64,000 nucleotides of DNA from Primula veris. Taxonomy: Eukaryota > Streptophyta > Magnoliopsida > Ericales > Primulaceae. Both the position numbers and the translations under genes were made by a program. Position 1 is the first letter of the stretch. The number at the start of each line of letters is the position of its first letter. Positions 12,509 through 22,605 of this stretch are shown here, piece by piece. The stretch covers positions 32,831,060 through 32,895,059 of the forward strand of contig OY821742.1 of NCBI GenBank assembly GCA_963682055.1, given 5' to 3'. The notes under the pieces were generated by a model. That model ran no database searches and was not told the DNA's origin. It was given only the letters and a program-made list of their open reading frames with translations.

Positions 12509-12598
12509 TGTTGGGGTTGTTTGTTGGATAGAAATTTCCGGTTGGGGTTGTTTGTTGAATAGAAATTTCCGGTTGGGGTTGTTTGTTTCAGTCTGGTC
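12509..12598 (+). repeat. Three-copy ~32-bp tandem repeat
   Basis: Three near-identical copies of a unit with TTGGGGTTGTTTGTTG followed by ATAGAAATTTCC lie head to tail, in the non-coding 3' part of the CACTA element. Confidence 0.9.
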
Positions 12599-12599
12599 T

Positions 12600-13799
12600 T
12601 TATGTTATAATTGTTTTGTTTTTGTTGCAGTTAAAAAACCATCTACTTTTTTTTCTAGTTTTGATGCATGATTCTATTTTTCTTTCTAGTTTTGATGCTT
12701 TCTTGCTTGATAGTTTCAACCAAAAGTTGGTAGAGTTAATTGTTTCATAAAAGAGAAACACCATGAGTACTTTGAATCAAATATTATTTCGAACTCTTGA
12801 CTGTTTATTTTAGTTACTTCCAGGTTGCAGTAAAAAAAATCAATAGTAGTGGATTTTCCAACTTTAGTTCTGATCAAAATGTATATGTACTATGTACTCA
12901 TTTTCCGTTTACATGGCTTTCTCGCTGAATATCCTGAAAACTGTTTTAAATCATCGAAATGTGGTCTTTTGCAATGTTTATTCTTTGTTCATGTTGGGCC
13001 GATTTGGTCTCATTTTGAGTTGTGTTACGGTTTCATGAGTGGTTTAATTCCGATATTCAAACAAGTGTAAATTCTTTAAGTTACTTTTAGAGTACACTTC
13101 TCCCCTGTTGATTATTCAAATTGTATATTCCAGTAAAAGTGTCGAACTGAATATTTGAATCTGTATGATAAAAATTGTATATTCCAGTAAAAGTTGTTAA
13201 ACATTATGTATGTGAATTGCAAATTCATCATCAATTCGTATTAGAATTAAGAATATAGCTTGGCCTATTTTCTCGGAAACATCGACTTCAAATATTGTAT
13301 AAAAAACATCCGAATTTATTTTCAATTGCTGATATCTTTCTATTTGTTCTTTTTTTTATGATACAGATTTGTGAACTTCATAAACGAAATTGGACAATGT
13401 GCGGCAAGGCAAGACCAGCAACCACCGTTTTTTGGACAAAGCTAGCATAACGATTTTGCGTAGATCAATTGAAGCTAATACTAACTTTTGATTTGGATGT
13501 TTTGCGTCGTAGCAGTATCTTTTGCGCTATTCAAGTGAAAAATCTGATGTGTAAACTAATGGATAATATGTCGGTTTTAATTATTGTGTTGTTATGAAAC
13601 TAATTAGATATTTTATGGAAGATTATGCAATATATTTGGATTAATTATTTTTGTTAGTTTTTTTATATGAATTTGTGTTTGTTTGGAATAAATTAGTGAT
13701 ATACTAAAAACTTTTGAATGTGGCAACTTCTTTTTAGTAGAATGCAAATAGTTGTGGATGACAAACGTTGATTTAGAAATTAAAAAAATAAATTTTAGT
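12600..13799. other. CACTA element, non-coding 3' region
   Basis: The stretch is T-rich. TTTCTAGTTTTGATG recurs three times between 12487 and 12703. The frame at 12849-13070 has no recognisable features and I do not regard it as a gene. Confidence 0.5.
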
Positions 13800-14033
13800 C
13801 CCCTATTTGGAACACGTAAATGTCATTCCAAATAGAACTTTGGAACGTCAAACTTCCGTTCCAAATTGATAACATTTGAAACGCATATTGTCCGTTCCAA
13901 ATTTTTATTTTCAGGAACGCATATTTTCCGTTTCAAATGACTGGAAGGCCGTTATTAGAAACGCTTAAAATGCGTTCCTGAAATGTATTGGAATGCCATT
14001 TTACCCTTCCAAATTACCCATTTTGGTGTAGTG
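13800..14033. promoter_or_regulatory. Right subterminal repeat array of the CACTA element
   Basis: At least nine copies of TTTGGAACG-like or CGTTCCAAA-like motifs occur in alternating orientation (for example near 13806, 13822, 13840, 13857, 13878, 13898, 13915, 13931, 13972). The arrangement matches subterminal TNPA-binding arrays and is denser than at the left end. Confidence 0.75.
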
Positions 14034-14468
14034 TTGTGTTGACTTAGATTGGGCTTCATGTATTGATACTAAAAGATCTGTTAGTAAGTTATGTATTTTT
14101 ATTGTTGATGCTTTGGTGTCATGCAAGAGTAAGAAACAATCAGTGGTGTCAAGAAGCTCAAGTGAAGCTCAGTATATGACATTAGCAGTTTGCACTACAT
14201 AAACTATATGGGTGTTGAAATTATTGAAAGATTTGGGTTTACCAGAAAAAAGTATTTTAGTCTATTCAGATAGTAAATCCTCAATAGCTCTTGCAGAAAA
14301 TCCTGTGCATCATGAAAGAACGAAGCATATTGAAATAGATTGCCATTTTATAAGAGGAAAAAATACAATAAGGGATAATCCATTTGATGCATATTTATTT
14401 TGGAGATCAAATTACAGATATGCTCATAAAACATTTGGGATCTCAACTTTTTCAGCATTTTGTTGGTA
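14034..14468 (+). pseudogene. Copia RNase H, 3' part after the CACTA insertion
   Basis: Directly after the CACTA element the sequence reads CVDLDWASCIDTKRS, KKQSVVSRSSSEAQYM, then SDSKSSIALAENPVHHERT and HIEIDCHFIR, all landmarks of copia RNase H. A TAA at 14200-14202 interrupts it. The last 60 codons drift out of the family pattern and end at 14467. Confidence 0.9.
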
Positions 14469-14498
14469 AGATGCGTGTATTGAACATCCACAATCTAT

Positions 14499-14510
14499 CT
14501 TGAGAGAGCA
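14499..14510 (+). other. Copia polypurine tract
   Basis: CTTGAGAGAGCA directly precedes the 3' LTR at 14511. It is the purine-rich primer for plus-strand DNA synthesis in LTR elements. Confidence 0.7.
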
Positions 14511-14838
14511 TGTTAAAATATATTTGTGATTGTTATTTGTTTATGTTGATATTAGAAAGCTAAGTATTTAATTGCAAGTATTTAGTATTAAATATGTTAC
14601 TATTTCAGATACTATATATGAGTTACTTTATAAATAGTTTAAACTCTGTAACAGAATGTTAGTTAGAGTACATCTGGCGTACTCTGATTGGCTCACGGGT
14701 GAGATGAGCTGTATAAGTCTCACCCAGTAGCGTTATTTCAGTTTTTAACACTGATAAATAAAAGTTAGTTTCTCTCTTTAAAAGTGACGATTTTCTTTTT
14801 TTGTTGATGTTTTATATGCAATAAATTGCATTTTATCA
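14511..14838 (+). repeat. Copia 3' LTR
   Basis: The 328-bp LTR begins TGTTAAAATATA and ends GCATTTTATCA, and matches 3984-4309 along its length. GTGTA follows. Confidence 0.93.
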
Positions 14839-16503
14839 GTGTAGGTAGTAGATTTTCTAAATTTTATGTTTAGTTTGAAAAATTACATGCCACGGCATGA
14901 CGAAGAGGATAACATGAAAACTAACTGGGAATTAGCATGCAAGCTCTTATAAGTTATAATCAATGTTATAATTAAAAAGCGAAAATGCGGAAATAGCTTG
15001 TTTAACGCTTAATCTCATATAGTTCGTTTAATAATCGCCTAATCCGTTTAATTTCGCATAATCATATCTAGGTTTTTGGCTCCGTTTACCGCTTAAACTC
15101 CACCAAATCTTAGTCTAGGCTTAGCAATTTAAAACGATGCTTCTAATGTTGAAACACAAGGTCCATGAAGAAGCTATTTATTTATTTTAATTGAAAGGGG
15201 ATGAAAACACATTAATTATTTGTTGAAAATATGGTCATGACTCATGAGGACCTTAATTACTAGATCAAATTAAAACACAGAGATGAATCAAAACTAAAAA
15301 CACCAAAACGAAAAAGAAAACAAAAATAAATACAAGAATTCCCGTGAGCAGCTCTTGGATGAGACATGTAATCATCAACTCAAAATCGCCGTTTGACTTA
15401 AACATGTTCTATTAAGTTTTTTTTCATGAGAAAGACTACGTTAAACTGTGGCTAAGAAAATGTTGGTTAGTTTAACTAAGATATCCAATAAATGTCGCAA
15501 AGTGGACAGAGACAAAGACATGAATTGATTATGGAGGTGCCAAAATTTACATCAACTACTAACTTAACTGAAATAAAAAAATATAGGGTGTCAAATTATC
15601 GTTTTTAACATATTTTAGTGAAAATATATGGTTAAAAAATTTAAAAATTATAATTTTTGAAATTTTAGGGTGTCGTCGCCCGCAATGGTCTGTACTTAGC
15701 TTCCCTCTAAAAATGGACATATATAACGGTGGCGAGACCATGTTCATCCGACGACGGAATGTTGGTTCCGTTGAAGAAGACGATGATCTGTTTGAAAGTT
15801 CAAAAACACCTTTTGTGCTTTTCAAGTTTTGATTAAACTAAGAATCTGTTCACTTAATAATTGAAATCTAACATGAAAGTCCAAAACATATGACTAAGTC
15901 AAATACGAATTTTAAAATGACATAAAAATTGATTTGAATGTCCGTTCAAGTTTTTTTCAAATCATGTATTTTTGTGGTCATAAAAACTGGCTTGGGTGTC
16001 CGAATGAGATGATTTTTTTTATTTGAAATCATGTATTTTTTAGAGATCTCTTAGACCCAATTTACAAAATTGGATTTGTACACTGCGCATGTGAAAACAG
16101 GTTATAAACCGGATTTTGACATTGCGCCTATTATAAAATTCAATATAAAGTTGAGACTAATTTTTAATGAGAATCAAACAAAGTCATTTGACAAGGATTT
16201 CAACTTGGTCAAAAGAGGTTACAACTAATTACACCACGGGAAAAGATATGGAATAGAAAATATATACCCTATCGAGATAGGTAAAATTTTAAAGACAATA
16301 GGACAACTAATCTTCTAGCTAGGATTATACTACATTTTATAATCCTACTAGCCTTGTGATACGTGCAAGGTTTTTCAAGTTTCTCATTATCAGGTTGTGT
16401 GCAGAAAGTTAATTATAAAGCAACAATTTTGATTACAAATGATCACACATTACCATGCTTTAGCATCCTTTAATTAATTGTTTCCCGGATGTTCTCATAT
16501 ACA
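14839..16503. other. Intergenic DNA, first copy of a local duplication
   Basis: No gene is supported. From about 15900 on, the sequence is similar to 39930-40110, 41440-41610 and 43880-44050, in the same order. At 16348-16370 there is ACTAGCCTTG...CAAGG, which on the minus strand looks like a Helitron 3' hairpin followed by CTAG; no matching 5' end was found. Confidence 0.6.
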
Positions 16504-16520
16504 TCTCTACTATATAAAAA

Positions 16521-17706
16521 GAGAGGGTTTGACATGACTGGTTAAACACTTGCATGCTTACCGTACATTTCACAAATCAGTGTTTTAAAGAAGTGTAATT
16601 AGAAGAACATTCCTCATCCCATTGTTTTTTATTTCATTTTATTTACTACACGTATTCTCAAATTTAATATGTTGCAATATAGTGGGTTCTCTCTTATCTC
16701 TCCTAACTTGTTGGACTAATATAAATTACAAAAGTAGCTTTTATATTAAAAAATATTGTTTCACGTAGTCTTTATAGTTTTACTTACTTCTACAATGATC
16801 AAAGTTCAAAAAACCAACAACAAATTACGGGTACATACTATTTCAAAAAATAAATAACCACTACAAAAAAATATCTAAATAGCGACGGGATTAGTGACGG
16901 TATTTTTTGTTACGAGCTTATTAGCGACGGTTTTTGTGACGATTTTGTGACAGTTTAGTCAATTTGCGACAGATTTGTGACAATTTTTTAAATTAGCGAC
17001 AGGCTTGTGACAGCTTTTGACTCTCACTAAATCAAACATTATTTTGTAGTGAACTCTTGTATCATTTTTCATAAAATTAGTTAAAACTAATATGATTTTT
17101 ATTGTTCATTGTCTTGTTTTTATTTCATACGTACTCCTACACGGCAAGCTAAATAGAGAGGGTTTGACATGGCTAGTTGAATACATACGTGCTTGCTGTC
17201 CATTTCACACATCAACGTTTTAAAGAAGCATAATTATAATAACAGTTATCGTCCCATTGTTTTTTAATTTCATTTTATTTAGTACACGTAGTCTCAAATT
17301 TAATATGTTGCAATATAGTGGGTTCTCTCTTATCTCTTCTAAGTTGTTGAACTAATATAAATTACAAAAATAGGTTCTATACTAAAATGTATTATTTCAC
17401 GTAGTCTTTATAGTTTTACTTACTTTTACTATGTTCAGAAAACCAACAATAAAGTATGGCTACATACTATTTCAAAAAATAAATAACTCTTGTATCATTT
17501 TTCATAAAATTAGTTAAAACTAATATGATTTTTATTGTTCATTGTCTTGTTTTTATTTCATACGTACTCCTACACGGCAAGCTAAATAGATAGGGTTTGA
17601 CATGGCTAGTTGAATACCTGCATGCTTGCTGTCCATTTCACACATCAACGTTTTAAAGAAGCATAATTATAATAACAGTTCTCGTCCCATTGTTTTTTAA
17701 TTTCAT
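16521..17706 (+). repeat. Tandem duplication inside the Helitron, 2.3 copies
   Basis: Units begin at 16521, 17156 and 17589 with GAGAGGGTTTGACATG or close variants. Unit 2 is 433 bp. Unit 1 is 635 bp because it carries a 196-bp MITE insertion (element plus TSD); without it the unit is 439 bp. Unit 3 is cut off after about 117 bp. Confidence 0.92.
16859..17051. mobile_element. CACTA-type MITE (TSD AAC), internal empty site available
   Basis: The ends are CACTACAAAAAAATA and ATTTTGTAGTG, flanked by AAC (16856-16858 and 17052-17054). The interior carries repeats of GCGAC(A/G)G and GTGAC(A/G) motifs. The sister tandem unit reads straight through the same point (ATAAATAACTCTTG near 17480) with one AAC, giving a clean empty site. 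Confidence 0.95.
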
Positions 17707-18297
17707 GATTACGACATATAAAATTGTTAACTTACCATTTTAGTACACTCTCTTTTCCGTATTTTCCCGATATGTTAAGCTGAGTTTTAATTTATAAAAC
17801 TACTCTTCATTCCGGTTTTTGGTTCTTATTGATTTTAAGAAGTTTTATTTTGTTGAGACATTTTACGAATACAATTTTCAATATTATTCTAATATTTTAT
17901 ACGTATAATTACATATTGAAATAGCCATCTCTTAAAAATAAAATAAAAGAGGAATTATGATCAAATAAATAAATAGTAGTGTAATACTTTAACAGTTTAA
18001 ATTAATGTACTAAAATTAAGTACATACTGAAATTATGATAATTATTACATTTTTTATAAATTACCTTTCTTCAAGGCAATGTGAGAAAGCCGAATAGTGT
18101 CATATAAATATAAGATATTTATTTTTGTAAATATTTTAATCGGTAATCTATTGTTCCTTTCTTCAAACAAAAATACACAACTAAAATAAATGTTTAAAGA
18201 AAGTCAAATGAAAATTGTTAAGTTCTTAACTTAAATTTGTCATAGTTAAACATATTAATAATATAACAACCCCGTGCAAGACGGGTCTTTTTACTAG

Positions 18298-19746
18298 TTT
18301 TTTATAAACGTAAGATGTAATGGTGATGAACTCGTGTTGCTTACTTAGTCACCCTTATCATTAGCTTTATGGTTAGAAACTAGTCTGAAATTCAATATTT
18401 TCAGTCACGTGACTTGTCAAGTTCAATTTATTTCATTGTATTTGTTCTAAAGATGTGTTAAATTGTCCATTTTCTCATGATATACATATTTTGTAAACTT
18501 ATTTACAAAAAATTCGGTTGTTTTGAACTTGATAATTCTTTTACAAGAAAGTACATATTTTGTGAACTTATTTACAAATAGTTACATATATATTTCATTA
18601 AAAAATCCAAAAAAAAATAAAAAACATTTTTATACAAAAAATATGTGTAATTATGTATGCTCCTGTCTAATCATATCCAATTATGTTCAATGTTGTATAT
18701 CTAATCTGTTAAATCTTATCTAATCATGAACAATCATGTATAATACTATGTAAAAAAAAAATTGATTTTATTTTTATTTTATTTTTTTGTATATTTTGTT
18801 ATTTTATTTTTTTTTGTATATTTTGTTATTTTTTATGACATATGTATCTAATTGTAAATAATTATATGTAACTAATTATAAAAAAAAAAAAATACACATA
18901 AATGACTTTTTATAATTAAGTTGATTGATATGTATGTATTTGTAAGTCTCATAAGTGTTGGGTTTCATTAGGTCTCATATATTAAATGTAGCTGGAAAAG
19001 ATATGTCTTTTTTTTTTTTTTAATTAACAAACTTGTTATTTTTTCCGTAGTCAGGTTTTATGACAAAATTTGTATAAGATATTACTCTTGAAACAGTACA
19101 CTTGATTATATTTACTCCATTTATCCTATTTTAATAAATTTGAGCTATATATTTTATTATTTATTACAATCTATAATATCTCTAAACTTTATGTTATTTT
19201 ACAACAAAAATTCCCCATTTTTTTATAATGGTTTACAACCCCAAAACATTGGCTCAGGTTGTGCACCTATATATCCTATACATTCGATTTGTCACTGCCA
19301 AGCTATAGTTAAGGCGCACAGGGTCTTACCGTCGGTCAGGAAAACTACCTACAAGAAAAATAGGTATAATTTAGTCTAAATTAACTAAAACCATTCGCTC
19401 AGATCTAAAGGCTATATGTAATATAAAGATCAAGACAGTTAATAGTATCCTTTGGCTGCAAATAATAAAAAAGAATACTTAACTAATATAATCTATATAA
19501 TTATCTATTCTATAATATATATCTATTATAATAAACAAACCCAAAAGTTGGGTGAAACTGTTAAAGATTTCTCCAAGATTTTCTAGAATTCCCCTACTTC
19601 TTTTTTTATAAATTACCTTATTACCCTAATTTGATCATATTCTATTTCCTTTTTTTACCCTCAACTTATCTCAACTTTTATCAATTACTCTTACAAAAAA
19701 TCTTAACTTTTATTTTCTAGTTTCGTACCACAATTGCACATCTGTT
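18298..19746. other. AT-rich intergenic DNA
   Basis: The first ~120 bp match 44040-44140. A direct repeat of TACATATTTTGT and ACTTATTTACAAA occurs at 18484 and 18553. From 18740 to 19020 there is low-complexity T-rich sequence with two copies of TTTTTTGTATATTTTGTTAT. No gene is supported. Confidence 0.55.
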
Positions 19747-20176
19747 TCTGATTTGGAAAGAATTATTTTAATTTTAATGTTTTTATTTTCGGTTGTACTA
19801 ATTGCACAAGTATCGTGTGTGCGGATTTCGCTAGTACATAAATTTTTTGGGTTGTACTAACTACTAATTACACAAGCATCGTGTACCCAGATTAATAATC
19901 TATTTCGGTTCCGACTTGGTTCAGTGTATTAAATAAAAAAAATCATCAAATATAGCATGTGTTCCGTGTTGGTTCGGGTTTGTATGGTAGTAGCTCAAGG
20001 TTATAAGAATATATATTTTCTCCTAAGCTAAGTTTGCAATTTGGTGCTTACAAGGTGGGCTGTTTCATGTTGGCAATATCTTGAAGCTTTAGGTTGTCGA
20101 TCAAGTGAGTTATTTTTTCATTTGCAAATCTCAATTTGAAAAGCCAAACTTAGAAATGCACAACTGTAAAGATAAT
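19747..20176 (+). repeat. Direct repeat copy 1
   Basis: The ~430-bp segment is repeated at 20720-21132 and again, partly, at 47220-47440. Shared landmarks include GATTTGGAAAGAATTATTTT, GTTGGTT(C/T)GG and GGTTGTCGATCAAGTGA. It is non-coding. Confidence 0.85.
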
Positions 20177-20550
20177 TGTTTTATTTGGATGTTAAGTCCA
20201 TCCTTCATTATCATTGTAGCAGATACACGGGACTCTTATCAGGGATAGGTTTAAAGTCCACCACCTAATTCGTATTCATTATCTATGTTAAAGTGTTCTT
20301 CTAATTAACCAATCTCTAACTTCTGGTTTTGATTCATTGCTAAATAATTAAGGAATTTTGATCATTGAAAAAAACAGTCTTTCCTGATGATGCTAATCTA
20401 GTCCTCTTCATCTAGGTTAATTTTACTGTTGCTATTACAAGAGTTAGGAAATTTATGAGTTTGGAAATTAAGTGCAGTGAACTTGAAGGTCCGCTTTAAA
20501 AGTGAGATTTTCCAAATAGAAAATGGTTCAGTTAAACACAACCTAAAACT
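20177..20550. repeat. Large inverted repeat, left arm
   Basis: This ~374-bp arm is the reverse complement of 21510-21890 with scattered mismatches and one 10-bp insertion in the right arm. A transcript across both arms would form a long hairpin. Confidence 0.92.
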
Positions 20551-20719
20551 AGGGTTGCCATTATCGATACTAAAATTTAAATTTTAAAATAAAAAAAACT
20601 ACCATATCTGCAGCATATGATATTAAACCTTTTAACTCAATCTTGATACATTTTATCCGTTTCTCTCTTTTGCCATGTACTAAATTTATGAAAAGTGAAT
20701 TATTCTACACATAATTATT

Positions 20720-21132
20720 TTTCTGATTTGGAAAGAATTATTTTTATTTTAATGTTTTTATTTTGGGTTATACTAATTACACAAGCATCGCGTGTACGGA
20801 TTTCGCTAGTACATAAATATTTTGGGTGGTACTAATTACACAAGCATCGTACCCAGATTAATAATCTATTTCGGTTCCGACTTGGGTCAGTGTGTTAAAT
20901 CAAAATTTTCCATCAAATATAGCATGTGTTCGGTGTTGGTTTGGATTTGTATGGTAGTAGCTCAAGGTTATAAGAATATATATTTTCTCCTAACCCAAGT
21001 TTGCAATTTGGTGCTTACAAGGTGGGCTCTTTCATGTTGGCAATATCTTGAAGCTTTAGGTTGTCGATCAAGTGAAGCTATTTTTTTTATTTGAAAAGTC
21101 AAACTTACAAATGCACAACTGTAAAGATAAGG
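20720..21132 (+). repeat. Direct repeat copy 2
   Basis: This is the second copy of 19747-20176. It differs at scattered positions, for example one lost stretch near the TACTAACTACTAATTAC segment. It lies in the loop between the inverted arms. Confidence 0.85.
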
Positions 21133-21509
21133 GGTAAAAATATGTTTCTCTATTAAGAAGTACTGGTGAAACAGGATACACCTAAAAAATAAACTTTTTC
21201 TGAAAGTTAAACTGACAATTAATCTATAAAATAAAAATGAGAAAGCTAATAATAAAATCATCTACCCGAATCGAGCACCTATAACATCGTTATTAAAACA
21301 ACAATTAGCTTGTTCTTTTGTTGACAGTCAAGTTTACTTGTTTGTTTGTTTTTGGATTTGGAAACCCGAAATTACTTCTGGGAGTATATAGCACATGCTA
21401 GTTTTTTGTTTGGATTTGTATAGTTGGAGCTCAATTATTAAGTTTATATGCTAAACTACTGTGCATTTGGTGCCAATATGCGAGTTATTTTTTGCACGCA
21501 TTAGCTAGA

Positions 21510-21890
21510 AGTTTTAGGTTGTGTTTAACTGAACTATTTTCTATTTGGAAAATCTCACTTTTAAAGCGGACCTTCAAGTTCCTTTGCGATACTGCACTTA
21601 ATTTCCAAACTCATAAATTTCCTAACTCTTCTAATAGCAACAGTAAAATTAACCTAGGTGAAGAGGACCAGATTAGCATGATCAGCAAAGACTTTGTTTT
21701 ATTCAATGTTCAAAATTTCTTAATTATTTAGCAATGAATCAAAACCAGAAGTTAGAGATTGGTTAATTAGAAGAACACTTTAACATAGATAATGAATACG
21801 AATTAGGTGGACTTTAAACCTATCCTGATAAGAGTCCCGTGTATCTGCTACAATGATAATGAAGGATGGACTTAACATCCAAATTAAACA
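21510..21890. repeat. Large inverted repeat, right arm
   Basis: This is the reverse complement of 20177-20550. The outer end of this arm is about 80 bp from the gypsy element. The 79-aa frame within it (21492-21731) is not supported as a gene. Confidence 0.92.
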
Positions 21891-21971
21891 AGGTAAAAAT
21901 GAGTAAACGTACAAAAACAAATAGAGTGGGTGAAAACGAGGTATTTCTTAAAAAAAAATATCAAGTAGCTT

Positions 21972-22525
21972 TGATAGAACATAAAAATTGGACCCGAATA
22001 TATCTATTCGGGTACGAATCGACTCACCCATCATAGAGGGGTATCCAATGCTTGAATGGGCTATCACATGCCTTTGTTTGAGAATAAGAGTGGATATTAC
22101 TAAAAGCCCAAGCCCACTTAACTAGGGACCCATGTCTGAAAAATCTCATGAGATAGAGACATTTGTCAACATCCTAGGATGAATAATTGCCTATAAATAG
22201 CCAAGTATCCCCCTAAGAAAGGGACCAGAAAACATATCTCAAAAATATAGGAAGAAGGAGAGAAAAGATAAAAACTAGTCAGAACGTATCACATCAAGAG
22301 CCTAACCGAGCAAGGTAGAAAATCGAGCACCGAATAGAAGAGAAAGATCACATTCAGGATCAAACAGCGAATCCGAGCATAAGTATAGTGATAGAAGTTG
22401 TAGTCTGAACAAGGGCAATTGCCGAATAATAATAAAGATCAAGAAGTGTTCATCGTTTATTGTCAATTCATTATATATTATTGTTGAAAAGCCTAACGCT
22501 ACCGACCAAAGTTATGGCTTTGTCA
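21972..22525 (+). repeat. Gypsy 5' LTR
   Basis: The 554-bp LTR runs from TGATAGAACATAAAAATTGG to GTTATGGCTTTGTCA. By eye it differs from 38835-39388 at roughly a dozen sites (substitutions plus a small indel near the CCCCCTAAGAA stretch). Confidence 0.97.
22191..22200 (+). promoter_or_regulatory. TATA box in 5' LTR
   Basis: CTATAAATAG is a good plant TATA box in the middle of the LTR, where the U3/R promoter is expected. The copy in the 3' LTR lies at 39053-39062. Confidence 0.75.
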
Positions 22526-22526
22526 A

Positions 22527-22545
22527 ATGGCGCTGTCTCCGGGAA
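22527..22545 (+). other. Primer binding site region
   Basis: ATGGCGCTGTCTCCGGGA follows the LTR after one base. The TGGCGC start is usual for gypsy elements of this kind. I did not determine the exact tRNA. Confidence 0.6.
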
Positions 22546-22605
22546 TCATCAAGTTCCCAACTAGCTTCGAAATCGAACACCAACATTCTACCAGACGAGC
22601 AACAA

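Larger units (their letters stand above)
8070..14033 (+). mobile_element. CACTA (En/Spm) transposon nested in copia, TSD TTG
   Basis: The ends are exact inverted repeats: CACTACACCAAAATGG at 8070 and CCATTTTGGTGTAGTG ending at 14033. The 3-bp duplication TTG lies at 8067-8069 and 14034-14036. Removing the element and one TTG joins the two halves of the copia RNase H in frame. Length is 5,964 bp. A decayed TNPA-like gene is present, but I found nothing like the TNPD transposase, so it is probably non-autonomous. Orientation is given by the TNPA-like gene. Confidence 0.96.
3984..14838 (+). mobile_element. Ty1/copia retrotransposon, decayed, TSD GTGTA
   Basis: The element has two LTRs, a primer-site remnant, gag, protease, integrase, reverse transcriptase and RNase H remnants in copia order, and the 5-bp duplication GTGTA at 3979-3983 and 14839-14843. 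Without the inserted CACTA transposon (8070-14033 plus its 3-bp duplication) it would be about 4.9 kb, a normal copia size. All coding parts carry stops or frameshifts, so it cannot move on its own. Confidence 0.95.
16504..18297 (+). mobile_element. Non-autonomous Helitron
   Basis: The 5' end is TCTCTACTATATAA, preceded by A. The 3' end has a hairpin (CCCGT at 18271-18275, loop GCAAG, ACGGG at 18281-18285), then 12 bases later CTAG followed by T. This is the textbook Helitron end structure with insertion between A and T. The paralogous sequence near 44038 runs through the site without the element. There is no helicase or Rep coding sequence in its 1,794 bp, so it depends on a helper. Confidence 0.92.

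Noticed and set aside
16348..16370. Second Helitron 3' end on the minus strand
   Set aside because: Hairpin and CTAG are present, but the hairpin abuts CTAG without the usual 10-12-base gap and no 5' TC end was found; kept only as a remark.
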